Source: Exiguobacterium oxidotolerans JCM 12280 (GTDB taxonomy: Bacteria; Bacillota; Bacilli; Exiguobacteriales; Exiguobacteriaceae). Taken from it: DNA of 64,000 nucleotides. The notes under the pieces are model-generated. The model had not been told where the DNA came from. It did not search any database and was given only the letters and a program-made list of their open reading frames with translations. Shown piece after piece: positions 44,204 through 53,827 of the stretch. Within the stretch, counting starts at the first letter, position 1, and the number at the start of each line of letters is the position of its first letter. A program made the translations under genes and the position numbers. The stretch lies in the NCBI RefSeq assembly GCF_000702625.1, contig NZ_JNIS01000001.1:2670001-2734000 (forward strand), given 5' to 3'.

Positions 44204-45657
44204 AACGCGTCGCGATTATTGGTGGTGGGATTGCCGGCGTGACAGCGGCGGCGCTCCTCGCTCGAGAAGGGCATGATGTGACATTGCTTGAAGGAAGTCG
44301 TGAATGGGGCGGTTCCGCAGGCAAATTCACCCGAAAAGAGTTGACGTATCCGGTTGGCGCGACACTTGGGATGGGCTTTCAACGGGGCGGCATTCATGAC
44401 CGGATTTTGCGACACCTGGGGTTAAATGTCGAAACGGAATTACTTGATCTTGTGATGACGATTAAAATCGATGGACACGATATTGCCTATTACCGTGACC
44501 GTGCTCGATTCATCGGAGAACTACAGGATGTATTCCCACAGCAGGCGCAGCAAATCGGTACATTTTTTGAAGAAATCGATAAGATTCAACGTCATGTCGC
44601 TCCGTTGATGGAGTCACTCCCGGCACTACCTGTACGAACATTGCACGATGCACAGTTGATTCTAAAAGAAGCACAATCGAGCCTGCCCTTACTTCCATAC
44701 GTCACACAGACCGTCGGACAAGTGTTACGGCGCCATGGGTTGGAAGGATCGGTTTTCGCTCGGCTGGTGGACGGAATTTTATTAGACAGTATGCAGACTG
44801 GACAGGAAGCATCCGCGTTACTCGGTGCCGTTGCCTTATCGATTTATCACGACGGAGCGTACTATGTGCCGGGCGGTCTTTATCGAGTCGCAGAAATCTT
44901 AAAAGAATCGGCAGAACATGACGGGGCGACGATGTTGCTTGGTCGTAAAATCACATCGGTCAAGCAAACGGCAGATGGCTTTTTATTAGAAGATCGTCGC
45001 GGTCGTCTCGTGTTAGCGGATGTCGTCATCGGTGCGCTCCCACTCGAAGCGATGCAACGTCTCGTCAGTCCACCTCTTCAGCAGACGCTTAAACGGACGT
45101 ACGCAAGACAAAGGAAACTGGCGCAATGGGCCACATTCACGTATTATGCTGCTTTTCCGGAAAAACTGGTTGCATCTGATAGTGCCTTTCGACAAATTCA
45201 TGATGAACGGTTACCGTCGGGTCATGCCTTTTTGTCATTATCACGTTCGGGCGATGTAAAACGCGCTCCGGAGGGCGTGCGGACATTGACGATGTCCTGT
45301 CACGTCCCGATTGGTTACTTTGATGCTACGGACAACGTACATTACGGGCATCAGATCGAAAGCATGCAGGATGTATTCGAAACGATTGTCGAACAAGAGT
45401 TTCCCGGCTTTCGCGAGCAGGTAATCGAACGTCATCCTGGTGGACCGGGCGCCTGGGTGCGCTACACGTCACGACCGGACGGTGGCGTCGGTGGTTATCC
45501 GCAATTGCGTTCAACGAGTTTGTTCCGCGCGGCATCATTTCGGACCGGTGTCCCGAATCTCTACGTCATTGGCGATACCGTCTTTCCGGGGGCAGGGACA
45601 ATCGGTGCGTCGACGTCAGCGATTCATGTCGCCCGGCAGTTAGGTGTCAAGATTTGA
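44200..45657 (+). CDS. FAD-dependent oxidoreductase, phytoene desaturase/carotenoid isomerase-like
   Basis: 485 residues. N-terminal dinucleotide motif IIGGGIAGVTAAALLAREGH with the acidic LLEGS end of strand 2, and the C-terminal FAD signature NLYVIGDTVFPGAGTIGAST, both typical of the CrtI/CrtN/CrtISO superfamily. The middle lacks features that would fix the substrate, and no crtM/crtB synthase gene lies nearby, so it may act on carotenoids or another polyene or lipid. ATGA coupling to the hydrolase gene suggests a shared pathway. Confidence 0.78.
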   Translation: MKRVAIIGGGIAGVTAAALLAREGHDVTLLEGSREWGGSAGKFTRKELTYPVGATLGMGFQRGGIHDRILRHLGLNVETELLDLVMTIKIDGHDIAYYRDRARFIGELQDVFPQQAQQIGTFFEEIDKIQRHVAPLMESLPALPVRTLHDAQLILKEAQSSLPLLPYVTQTVGQVLRRHGLEGSVFARLVDGILLDSMQTGQEASALLGAVALSIYHDGAYYVPGGLYRVAEILKESAEHDGATMLLGRKITSVKQTADGFLLEDRRGRLVLADVVIGALPLEAMQRLVSPPLQQTLKRTYARQRKLAQWATFTYYAAFPEKLVASDSAFRQIHDERLPSGHAFLSLSRSGDVKRAPEGVRTLTMSCHVPIGYFDATDNVHYGHQIESMQDVFETIVEQEFPGFREQVIERHPGGPGAWVRYTSRPDGGVGGYPQLRSTSLFRAASFRTGVPNLYVIGDTVFPGAGTIGASTSAIHVARQLGVKI

Positions 45658-45680
45658 ATGACTTTGTGAAATGATGAAAG

Positions 45681-45704
45681 AAGCGGCCGAATGGTCGCTT
45701 TTTT
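45681..45704 (+). terminator. Terminator after the FAD oxidoreductase
   Basis: AAGCGGCC-GAAT-GGTCGCTT (one G-U pair) followed by TTTT. Confidence 0.85.
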
Positions 45705-45781
45705 GTCAGAACAGGATTATGATGAGGGAGAGACGGGAAGTAAGTAGTCATGACCATAAAAAGAGAGAAGGAGTGAATCGC

Positions 45782-46069
45782 GTGAATCCCTTTGAGGAAA
45801 AATGTCAACTCTTCATCCAGGAGCGACGTCCGGAAGTCGGACCGATCGTTTTTGCAACGGCACGAACGTTCATCAATGCCCGAGGACTGAGTGTCTATGA
45901 ACGAATTTATCAAGGCAAGGAAGAGGTTCGGTTAGCATTTGTCGAACAAACGAACGGACAACAGCTTGTTTCTTTAATGGAGAACACATTCGGAAACGGA
46001 TTAGTCTATTTCGTATCAACGGCAACGGCGACGTGGGACGGCAAAAAATTCGGAGAATACACGTTTTAA
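45782..46069 (+). CDS. Small conserved-looking protein of unknown function
   Basis: 95 residues, not recognised. GTG 45782 follows AGAAGGAG with good spacing, and it is closed by a terminator at 46080, so it appears to be a real single gene. The product is soluble, mixed alpha/beta: an amphipathic start (NPFEEKCQLFIQERR), a central KEEVRLAFVEQTNGQQLVSL and an aromatic end (TATWDGKKFGEYTF). No signal, metal or membrane motif. Confidence 0.65.
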   Translation: MNPFEEKCQLFIQERRPEVGPIVFATARTFINARGLSVYERIYQGKEEVRLAFVEQTNGQQLVSLMENTFGNGLVYFVSTATATWDGKKFGEYTF

Positions 46070-46079
46070 TTACATAACG

Positions 46080-46112
46080 AGTCCCAGTCAGGTGAGGCTG
46101 GGGCTCTTTCTT
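46080..46112 (+). terminator. Terminator after the small unknown gene
   Basis: 10-bp stem AGTCCCAGTC/GGCTGGGGCT with G-U pairs, then CTTTCTTG. Confidence 0.75.
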
Positions 46113-46192
46113 GTCGAAACTTATCAGAATGGGGTAACGTATAATCAACTATACGCGCAATCAATCCCTTTCTACGAAAAGGAGGAAGTGTT

Positions 46193-47464
46193 TTGCAACA
46201 CGAGGTGAATACACCAAAATCTTCGACACGACGCCTCGCGACCGTCTCGTTGATATTTATGGCAGTCGGTTTTGTCGCGTCGTTACCGTTTAAAGAAAAT
46301 GCTTGGATTTTTTGGCTCCAAAGTGGTTTTGAGGCCGGTCTCGTCGGTGGAATCGCCGATTGGTTCGCGATTACAGCTCTGTTTCGTCATCCGCTCGGTC
46401 TAAAGATTCCACATACGAACTTGCTGCCGAAAAATCGTGAACGGGTCATCGAATCGATTGTCCAAATGCTCGAAAAAGATTTATTGAACAAAGAAAGCAT
46501 CGTCGAAAAGCTGCGCCACATGACGCTTGCAGATCGCTTCATCAAATTATTACGTTCGCTTGTGTTAGTCCCGGCGTTTCGATCGACTGTGACGGAACTA
46601 TTGATTGGGATTTTACGAAAACTTCCACGGGCATCAATCATCAAGGCGGTCGATGAGCGAATCGTTGAAACGATTCGAGCGTACCCGGCGAAGAAATTAG
46701 CCGATCGCTTAATCGATTTGAACGACGAGCGCCGACTCGATGAGTTGGCGATTGATCAACTGCTCGATTACGGACAAAAACTCTTGCAAGACCCCGTCAT
46801 CCGCGATCAAATCGGACGACTTGCCTACCAGGCAATGATTGATCAAGAAAAAAATACCTTCTTACGGGTGACGGCGAAGACGGTTCAAAAAGTCTACTCG
46901 GAGGAACGCCTCAGCCTTGTCATCCAAAGTGTCCTCTTGAGCGTGATTCAAGACATGAAACACGTCCATCATCCAAATCGGTTGGCGATCATCGATCACA
47001 TCCGTCGGAATTTGGCACAGCTCGCACAAGATGATGTCCGATTAGGGAAAATCGATGCGTGGAAGATGCAAGAAATCGAACGAATTGATTTAGAGCCGAT
47101 CCTCGATCGCGCCTACACGTCAGGTATCGCAGAGCTAGAGACATACTTTATATCAGATGCATTTTGGGAACAACGGGCACTGCCTTTAATGAACCAGGCG
47201 CTTGATGAGTGGGAACACCATCCGACGTTCAAAGAGGAGAGCGACCGCTGGATGAAAGACCAACTCGTCCGGTTCGTCGACCAAAACCATGCGCGGATCG
47301 GCGGACTCGTCCGTGAGAACTTGAATCGGTTCGATACGGAAACGTTGATTCATATGATTGAGGACAAAGTCGGAAACGACTTACAATGGATTCGGGTCAA
47401 CGGAGCGATTTGTGGATTTTTCATCGGTTTAATTTTAGGTGGAGTCAAACTATTTTTTGCGTAA
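46193..47464 (+). CDS. DUF445 family membrane protein (YjiN-like)
   Basis: 423 residues. One or two membrane helices at each end (LIFMAVGFVASLPFKENAWIF; INGAICGFFIGLILGGVKL-type ending) flank a long helical cytoplasmic or external region. The conserved DUF445 stretch GLVGGIADWFAITALFRHPL is present, followed by HTNLLPKNRERVIESI. Function unknown. Start is TTG 46193, decided by AAAAGGAGGAAG (46177-46188); no in-frame ATG lies nearby that keeps the first helix. Confidence 0.87.
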   Translation: MQHEVNTPKSSTRRLATVSLIFMAVGFVASLPFKENAWIFWLQSGFEAGLVGGIADWFAITALFRHPLGLKIPHTNLLPKNRERVIESIVQMLEKDLLNKESIVEKLRHMTLADRFIKLLRSLVLVPAFRSTVTELLIGILRKLPRASIIKAVDERIVETIRAYPAKKLADRLIDLNDERRLDELAIDQLLDYGQKLLQDPVIRDQIGRLAYQAMIDQEKNTFLRVTAKTVQKVYSEERLSLVIQSVLLSVIQDMKHVHHPNRLAIIDHIRRNLAQLAQDDVRLGKIDAWKMQEIERIDLEPILDRAYTSGIAELETYFISDAFWEQRALPLMNQALDEWEHHPTFKEESDRWMKDQLVRFVDQNHARIGGLVRENLNRFDTETLIHMIEDKVGNDLQWIRVNGAICGFFIGLILGGVKLFFA

Positions 47465-47477
47465 AAGGAGACTTCTG

Positions 47478-48299
47478 ATGTGGCAACAAGAAGTAAAATT
47501 GACGTCTGATTATGATTTTGAGGGCGTCCGGACCCGTCTGTTGAATGATTCGCTACAGCAACGGCTAGGAGACGTTTTACGGATTCCGATTCGTGTTGAC
47601 GCTCAGCCTTGGATTGGTCAAATCGGGGCGAAAGACCGTCGGACGATCGTGCTGACAGGGGACGGACCGAAAGACGTGATGGTTGAAGCGATGCAACGGC
47701 GGTTTCGCTTGAATGAACCGAACCCGTCGCACGAACTAAAGCAGACGACGCTTGCTCCGATCGTTGAAACGTTTGGTGCGGAACGGCTTGTGCTCGATGT
47801 TGATCCGTTCACGGCCTTGACACGGTCCATCATCCACCAGCAAATCAATCTGTCGTTCGCACGCGTCTTGACGGACCGGGTTTTTCGAACATTCGGAACG
47901 ACAATCGACGGCGTCGTTTTTCCGCCGACGCAAGCTGAACTGGCGGGTGCTTCGGTAGAAGACTTACGGGCGTTGCAACTATCGGGTCGTAAAGTCGATT
48001 ATTTGTTACGGGCGGCGACCGCCCACCTTGACTTTGAACAACTCCGACAGGCGGAAGATGCGGTCATCGCGGAACAATTGATTGCTTTAAAAGGCGTCGG
48101 TCCCTGGACGGTCCAAAATGTGTTGATGTTCGGCTATGGGCGGAGTGATCTATTTCCGGCGTCCGACATCGGAATCTTACGGGCATTTGAACGCTTGAAT
48201 GGCGTTCGTCCGACTGTCAATGAAGCGATTGTTCTCGCTGAAGAATTTGCCCCGTACCGCAGTCACGCTGCTTACTTATTGTGGCGTTCGATTGAATAA
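47478..48299 (+). CDS. DNA-3-methyladenine glycosylase II, AlkA-like
   Basis: 273 residues. HhH-GPD glycosylase that removes alkylated purines from DNA. FTALTRSIIHQQINLSFARV is the helix region of the family, LKGVGPWTVQNVLMFGYG the helix-hairpin-helix, and Asp in FPASDIGILRAF the catalytic residue. The N-terminal AlkA_N-like beta domain spans residues 1-100. AAAAGGAGAC before ATG 47478. Near mutSL, but that neighbourhood is probably by insertion. Confidence 0.87.
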   Translation: MWQQEVKLTSDYDFEGVRTRLLNDSLQQRLGDVLRIPIRVDAQPWIGQIGAKDRRTIVLTGDGPKDVMVEAMQRRFRLNEPNPSHELKQTTLAPIVETFGAERLVLDVDPFTALTRSIIHQQINLSFARVLTDRVFRTFGTTIDGVVFPPTQAELAGASVEDLRALQLSGRKVDYLLRAATAHLDFEQLRQAEDAVIAEQLIALKGVGPWTVQNVLMFGYGRSDLFPASDIGILRAFERLNGVRPTVNEAIVLAEEFAPYRSHAAYLLWRSIE

Positions 48300-48417
48300 G
48301 GAACTATTCTTGTCACCCTCTAGTGAGAACGGTATAATGAATGCGACAGAACGAGTCATCGTTCGTAGAAACGACGAGTAGCGGTCTGACCGCTCGACAT
48401 AGAGGGGACGAATGTGT

Positions 48418-48849
48418 ATGTATACAGATGAACAAATCATCGAAAAAGCAAACGAAATCGCTAAAATGATTTCTGAAACGTCAGAAGTCGAACGGTTTAA
48501 AGCGGCCGAAGCCAACATCAATGGCAACGAAAAAGTTCAAAAGATGATGAAACAAATCAAGTTCCTCCAAAAAGAGGCAGTCAACTGCCAGCACTACGGA
48601 AAAACAGAGGCACTCGCGCGTGTTGAAGCAAAACTGGATAAATTATTTGCTGAGCTCGATGAGATGCCGGTCGTCCAACAGTTCCAAGAGTCGCAAGAAG
48701 AAGTCAACGGCTTACTTCAGTACATCACGGTGACAATCTCGAACGGGATTACGGATCAAATCATCGAAGCAACGGATGGCGATGTCTTAGCTGGAAAAAC
48801 GGGCAGTGGGATGGAAGCTGAAAACAAAAGCGGCGGTTGCGGCTATTAA
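48418..48849 (+). CDS. ricA: RicA (YmcA), RNase Y specificity factor
   Basis: 143 residues from ATG 48418, chosen over ATG 48412 by spacing from GAGGGG (48402-48407). EIAKMISETSEVERFKAAEA, NEKVQKMMKQIKFLQKEAVN and FQESQEEVNGLLQYITVTIS are close to B. subtilis YmcA. RicA with RicF and RicT forms an Fe-S-containing complex that steers RNase Y cleavage. A Cys-containing C-terminus (GGCGY) and Cys in AVNCQHYGK are candidates for cluster ligation. ymcA-mutS-mutL is the B. subtilis order without cotE; miaB, usually just upstream, is absent. Confidence 0.9.
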   Translation: MYTDEQIIEKANEIAKMISETSEVERFKAAEANINGNEKVQKMMKQIKFLQKEAVNCQHYGKTEALARVEAKLDKLFAELDEMPVVQQFQESQEEVNGLLQYITVTISNGITDQIIEATDGDVLAGKTGSGMEAENKSGGCGY

Positions 48850-48868
48850 TCAATGAAACGAATGGGGA

Positions 48869-48895
48869 AGCCGACGGAAATCCGTCGGCTTTTTC
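48869..48895 (+). terminator. ricA terminator
   Basis: 9-bp stem AGCCGACGG/CCGTCGGCT with AAAT loop and TTTTCT. Confidence 0.9.
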
Positions 48896-48913
48896 TACGA
48901 ATGAGGTGGAAAG

Positions 48914-51448
48914 ATGGAAGCAGTGCACAACACACCAATGATGAAACAATATTTTTCAATTAAGGCGGATTATCCGGATGCCTTTTTATTTTATCGACTC
49001 GGTGATTTTTATGAATTGTTTTTTGATGATGCCAAACAAGTCGCTCATGAACTGGAGCTGACGTTGACGGCGAAGAACGGGAAGAATGCTGAACATCCGA
49101 TTCCGATGTGCGGCGTACCGCATCATGCGGCGAACGGGTACATCGAACAATTGATTGAACGGGGATATAAAGTCGCTCTGTGTGACCAAGTCGAAGATCC
49201 GAAGCTGACGAAAGGACTCGTCAAGCGGGAAGTTATTCAAGTCATCACGCCGGGTACGTTGATGTCGTCCTTGACGGAAAAGGAAAACCGTTACCTCGTC
49301 GCAATCGCTGAACAGGAAGGACGGTTCGGGATTGCCCGTGGGGACGTCTCGACAGGCGAGAGTGCCTTGACGAGTGTTACTTCGCTCGACGCCGTCATCA
49401 AGGAACTGAGTATCATCTTGCCACGGGAAATCGTCGTCACGAATCCGGAGCACACAGCAGCATTACAGTCGTTACGGATCCCGTTGACGGAAAGCACGCG
49501 CCGTGAAAGTCATCCACACGGTGACCGGGCGATCGACGCGGCACAAGCGGATGCGTTCGCTGTCCTTTATGCCTATATGCATGATACGCAAAAACGTGCC
49601 TTGTCGCACCTGCAACCGGCGCTTGTGTACGAAGCGACGGACTTTATGCAGCTTGAGCCGAATACGGTCAAAAACCTTGAACTCGTCCGGTCAGCACGAA
49701 CAGGCGACAAAAAGGGTTCGTTGCTTGGATTACTCGACATCACGGGAACAGCGATGGGCGGCCGGATGCTCAAGCGGTGGCTTGAAAAACCGCTCTTGTC
49801 GGAACAGACGATTACGGAGCGGCTCGACGCGGTCGAAGAACTGCTTGCGCACTACTTTGAGCGGCACCAGTTGAAGGATACGTTAAGAGAAGTCTATGAC
49901 CTCGAACGACTCGTCGCAAAAGTCGGCTACGGCACAGCTTCTGCCCGTGATCTCGTCCAACTGAAAACGACGTTACGATTGATTCCACGGATACAGGCAG
50001 CGCTCGAAGAACTGCTCAGCCAGCGTCTCGGGCAATTAGCGATTGGACTTGATCCGCATGACGAGTTAACGGCGTTGCTTGATGCGGCATTCGTCGAAGC
50101 CCCACCGATTTCAACAAAGGACGGTGGGATGATCCGGACCGGCTTTAACGCTGAGCTCGATGAATTGCTGACGGCTTCAAAAGACGGGAAAACGTGGCTT
50201 GCGACACTCGAAGCGAGTGAACGGCAGGCGACCGGCATTAAAACGTTAAAAATCGGCTACAACCGTGTTTTTGGGTATTACATCGAAGTCTCACGTGCCA
50301 ACGCCAAGTTGCTCCCGGAAGGACGCTATGAACGAAAACAGACGCTTGCGAATGCCGAGCGTTACATTACGCCGGAATTGAAAGAAAAAGAAGCCTTGAT
50401 TCTCGGAGCGGAAGAAAAAAGTATCACGATGGAATATGAACTCTTCTGTGGTGTCCGTGACCAAGTCAAAACACACATTGAGAGTTTGCAACGGGTCAGC
50501 CGCCGGATTGCGGAACTCGACGTCCTCGTCGCGCTCGCGGAAATCGCGGAAACGCACGATTACGTTCGTCCGGTGACGACGAACGGTCGAAGCGTAGCGA
50601 TTGAAGACGGCCGTCATCCGGTCATCGAAACAGTCTTACCACGCGGGGAATATGTCGCAAACGGGATTGCATTAGACGAAGCGCGTGAAATGTTATTGAT
50701 CACGGGACCGAACATGTCCGGTAAATCAACCTACATGCGTCAGTTCGCCTTGATTGCCTTACTCCACCAGATCGGTTCGTTCGTTCCGGCATCACGGGCG
50801 GAACTTCCCGTCTTCGATCAAATCTTCACCCGGATCGGGGCAGCGGATGATTTAGTCAGTGGACAATCGACGTTCATGGTCGAGATGGTCGAGACACAAG
50901 AGGCCTTGACACGGGCGACGGATCGGTCACTTATCTTGCTGGATGAAATCGGTCGGGGTACGTCAACCTATGACGGAATGGCCCTCGCCCAAGCGATTGT
51001 CGAGCACATTGCTGACTCAGTCGGCGCGAAAACGCTTTTCTCGACCCACTACCATGAGTTGACGGTGCTTGAAGAAACGATTGCGAAGCTTGCGAACGTC
51101 CACGTCCGCGCCGTCGAACAAAACGGACGCGTCGTGTTCTTACATGAAGTCCGGGACGGGAAAGCCGATCAATCCTACGGGATTCATGTCGCCCGTCTCG
51201 CAGATTTACCGGAAACCTTGATTTCGCGGGCAGAAGTGCTATTGTCTGAGTTCGAACAAGCCGATCAAAGCGTCAAACCACCGGTCGACGTCACACCGCC
51301 AGTACTCGAGGCACCAATCGATCAGCTGAGCTTGTTCGCGGAACCGGACCCTGTCAAGGAAACGGTCGCAACGCTTGATTTGATTAACATGACACCGCTC
51401 GATGCACTCAATACGTTGTATCGGTTGCAAGCAGAAGCCAGAAAGTGA
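48914..51448 (+). CDS. mutS: DNA mismatch repair protein MutS
   Basis: 844 residues. Mismatch-binding Phe-x-Glu in the segment [16 protein letters not shown], and C-terminal ATPase with Walker [41 protein letters not shown] and FSTHYHEL. The LSLFAE segment near residue 800 (QLSLFAEP) fits the beta-clamp binding motif. AATGAGGTGG before ATG 48914. Recognises mismatches and recruits MutL. Confidence 0.97.
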   Translation: MEAVHNTPMMKQYFSIKADYPDAFLFYRLGDFYELFFDDAKQVAHELELTLTAKNGKNAEHPIPMCGVPHHAANGYIEQLIERGYKVALCDQVEDPKLTKGLVKREVIQVITPGTLMSSLTEKENRYLVAIAEQEGRFGIARGDVSTGESALTSVTSLDAVIKELSIILPREIVVTNPEHTAALQSLRIPLTESTRRESHPHGDRAIDAAQADAFAVLYAYMHDTQKRALSHLQPALVYEATDFMQLEPNTVKNLELVRSARTGDKKGSLLGLLDITGTAMGGRMLKRWLEKPLLSEQTITERLDAVEELLAHYFERHQLKDTLREVYDLERLVAKVGYGTASARDLVQLKTTLRLIPRIQAALEELLSQRLGQLAIGLDPHDELTALLDAAFVEAPPISTKDGGMIRTGFNAELDELLTASKDGKTWLATLEASERQATGIKTLKIGYNRVFGYYIEVSRANAKLLPEGRYERKQTLANAERYITPELKEKEALILGAEEKSITMEYELFCGVRDQVKTHIESLQRVSRRIAELDVLVALAEIAETHDYVRPVTTNGRSVAIEDGRHPVIETVLPRGEYVANGIALDEAREMLLITGPNMSGKSTYMRQFALIALLHQIGSFVPASRAELPVFDQIFTRIGAADDLVSGQSTFMVEMVETQEALTRATDRSLILLDEIGRGTSTYDGMALAQAIVEHIADSVGAKTLFSTHYHELTVLEETIAKLANVHVRAVEQNGRVVFLHEVRDGKADQSYGIHVARLADLPETLISRAEVLLSEFEQADQSVKPPVDVTPPVLEAPIDQLSLFAEPDPVKETVATLDLINMTPLDALNTLYRLQAEARK

Positions 51449-51459
51449 GGAGATAACGG

Positions 51460-53274
51460 ATGGGCATCATTCGTGAATTATCGGATTCGTTAGCAAACCG
51501 GATCGCGGCGGGAGAGGTCGTCGAGCGACCGGCTTCCGTCGTCAAGGAGCTCGTCGAAAATGCACTCGATGCTGGAGCGACACAAGTCGATGTCGAACTT
51601 GAAGAGGCAGGGATGAAACGGATGACGATTCGCGATAACGGACACGGGTTTTATCCGGACGATGCGGAACTCGCTTTCGTCCGTCACGCGACGAGTAAGA
51701 TTAAGGATGAACACGATTTGTTCCGGATCAAGACACTTGGTTTTCGGGGCGAGGCGTTAGCCTCGATTGCGTCCGTCAGTAAAGTCACGCTGAAGACGAA
51801 ACGAGCCGATCAAGAAGGGGTCCAATTGATTCTCGAATACGGAAAGTTACTCGATCGTTCGGCTAGCGCGATGAACCGGGGAACAGAGCTGACGGTCGAA
51901 CACTTATTTTTCAATACACCAGCCCGCCTGAAGTATTTGAAGACGACGCATACAGAACTTGCGGCGATCACGGATGTCTTGAACCGGATGGCGTTCGCCC
52001 ACCCGGAGGTCAAGTTCCGTGCTGTCCATGAAGGAAAAGTGTTGATCCAGACGAATGGTTCCGGAGACGTCCTTCAAGCCTTAGCGAGCGTCTACGGGCA
52101 TCAGACGATTCAAGGGACACTTGTTGCGACAGCGTCGAATGCGGATTATCAATTGACGTGTCATCTCGTTAAACCCGAAGTCACACGGGCGTCAAAAAAC
52201 TACATCACCTTGATTTTAAATGGGCGGTCAGTCAAAAACTTTGCCTTATCGCAAGCCGTCTTGAATGGTTATCATACGCTGCTGCCGATTGGTCGTTTTC
52301 CGATTGCTGTCATCGAGGTGACGATGGACCCGTTGTTGATTGATGTCAACGTTCATCCGGCAAAACGGGAGGTCCGCTTGTCGAAGGAAGCGGAATTATG
52401 TCAATTGATTCAAGAGACGATTCGAATGACACTCAGTCGTGAGACATTGATTCCGCAAGTGACGAAACCGAAACCGAAAAAAGATCCGAGTGCGCAGGAA
52501 CGACTCGACTTCTCGTACAGTGTTGATCCGGTCGAAGAAACATCGTCACGTGCAGTCTGGAATTATCCAATTCCAAAACGCGAAGCCGTTCATGAGACAG
52601 AAGGACGACAGGCTGATCAAGCAGTCAGTTTCGAAGGAGAGCAACAGGAAGAAGTAGTAGAGAACGCTGGACGAACGGAGGACAATCGACCGAAGTTTCC
52701 TTATCTCGATGTCATCGGTCAACTGCACTCGTCCTATATCGTCTGTTCCGGTGAGGACGGGATGTATTTGATTGATCAACATGCCGCCCAGGAGCGCATC
52801 AAGTATGAAACGTACAAAGTGATGTTTGGTCGTCCGCTCGAGCAACAACAGCAACTGTTATTGCCGTACACGTTCGAAGTCTCATCTGACGACATGAAGC
52901 GGATGGAAGAAATCCTGCCTTTATTGTTAGAAGTCGGGATTGAGTTGGAGGCGTTTGGTCCGCAAAGCTTCATCGTCCGTGAAGTACCAACCTGGTTCCC
53001 ATCGCACCGGCAGGAAGAGACGATTCAAGAGCTGATGGATGAAGCGTTGATGAAACAAAAAGTCGACATCGAACAGTACCGGGAAGATGCAGCAATCATG
53101 ATGGCCTGCAAAAAATCAATCAAAGCGAATCATCCGTTAAATGAAGAGATGATGCGACGATTGATCGTCGATCTGTCACAAACCGAGATGCCGTTCACGT
53201 GTCCGCACGGTCGACCGGTCATCATCGAGTGGACGACGTATGAACTGGAGAAATTGTTTAAACGGGTGATGTGA
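51460..53274 (+). CDS. mutL: DNA mismatch repair protein MutL
   Basis: 604 residues. GHKL ATPase motifs VKELVENALDAGA, IRDNGHG, TLGFRGEALASI and GTELTVEHLFFNTPAR; C-terminal endonuclease motif DQHAAQERIKYE, expected in hosts without MutH, plus the C-terminal MACKKSIKANHPL and CPHGRP zinc-site motifs. AGTGAGGAGAT before ATG 51460, 12 bases from mutS. Confidence 0.97.
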   Translation: MGIIRELSDSLANRIAAGEVVERPASVVKELVENALDAGATQVDVELEEAGMKRMTIRDNGHGFYPDDAELAFVRHATSKIKDEHDLFRIKTLGFRGEALASIASVSKVTLKTKRADQEGVQLILEYGKLLDRSASAMNRGTELTVEHLFFNTPARLKYLKTTHTELAAITDVLNRMAFAHPEVKFRAVHEGKVLIQTNGSGDVLQALASVYGHQTIQGTLVATASNADYQLTCHLVKPEVTRASKNYITLILNGRSVKNFALSQAVLNGYHTLLPIGRFPIAVIEVTMDPLLIDVNVHPAKREVRLSKEAELCQLIQETIRMTLSRETLIPQVTKPKPKKDPSAQERLDFSYSVDPVEETSSRAVWNYPIPKREAVHETEGRQADQAVSFEGEQQEEVVENAGRTEDNRPKFPYLDVIGQLHSSYIVCSGEDGMYLIDQHAAQERIKYETYKVMFGRPLEQQQQLLLPYTFEVSSDDMKRMEEILPLLLEVGIELEAFGPQSFIVREVPTWFPSHRQEETIQELMDEALMKQKVDIEQYREDAAIMMACKKSIKANHPLNEEMMRRLIVDLSQTEMPFTCPHGRPVIIEWTTYELEKLFKRVM

Positions 53275-53319
53275 GAAGACGATTTGCCCATCGTAAACGA
53301 AAAGAATCTGCCTAAACAG

Positions 53320-53360
53320 CGCCGATGATTCCGTATGAAAAACGGGATTATCGGCGTTTT
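53320..53360 (+). terminator. mutSL terminator
   Basis: 15-bp stem CGCCGATGATTCCGT/ACGGGATTATCGGCG with two G-U pairs, 7-base loop, then TTTT. Confidence 0.92.
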
Positions 53361-53439
53361 ATGTGTCATGGCCCATCCTATCAAATAACGACTGTCTAGA
53401 CGCAGTCTCAGGATATGGACAACATAGTTCTTGGGCAAT

Positions 53440-53497
53440 CACAGCTTTTTTTTCGTTGCTTGCCCGCCTCTTATCATCGCGTGAAAACGCGCTTCAG
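53440..53497. repeat. Degenerate partial relative of the structured repeat
   Basis: TTTCGTTGCTTGCCCGCCTC here matches two separated parts of the full repeat (TTTCGTTGCTT and CTTGCCTGCCTC) joined by a deletion of about 70 bases, followed by a hairpin CGCGT-GAAA-ACGCG in the position of the AAGTGCGTT/AACGCACTT hairpin of the full copies. Confidence 0.45.
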
Positions 53498-53499
53498 GC

Positions 53500-53827
53500 T
53501 GTAGACAAAGTGCCATCGGGAGATCAAGCGTCTGTTTTCGTTGCTTTCCTCGGGCGAGGCGCAAGCCGTTGCTCCTTCGTCCTAACGGACAACGAGCAGG
53601 GTCTTGCCTGCCTCTAAAAGTGCGTTAAAAACGCACTTTTCCCCGTAGGAGTCTACGAAACGTGACGCTTTTTAGGTAACACTATGACGGAACGCCAGTC
53701 ATGCAGACGGTTTAGGGCGCAATCCGTCTCGAATCGCTTTTAAAGCGAAAAGCAATCGGTCGCGACCCTGCAGCTTTGCTGTAGAGGCGCGGAAGATTGC
53801 CGCTTTGAAGACGAGACGAGACAGGGA
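53500..53827. repeat. Structured dispersed intergenic repeat, copy 2
   Basis: Same orientation as copy 1 (6329-6714), colinear from TGTAGACAAAG (53500-53510) to GACAGGGA (53820-53827), with long identical runs such as the AACGGACAACGAGCAGGGTC block (53585 onward) and the AAAGTGCGTT/AACGCACTTT hairpin. The GCAATC/GATTGC stem is partly kept while the inner pairing of copy 1 is altered. The right terminal inverted repeat of copy 1 is not recognisable here, so this copy may be truncated at its right end. Confidence 0.8.

Noticed and set aside
53363-53617. 84-codon open frame crossing repeat copy 2
   Set aside because: No ribosome site, and most of the frame lies in repeat and unassigned intergenic sequence; copy 1 has no matching start. 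Treated as part of the repeat.
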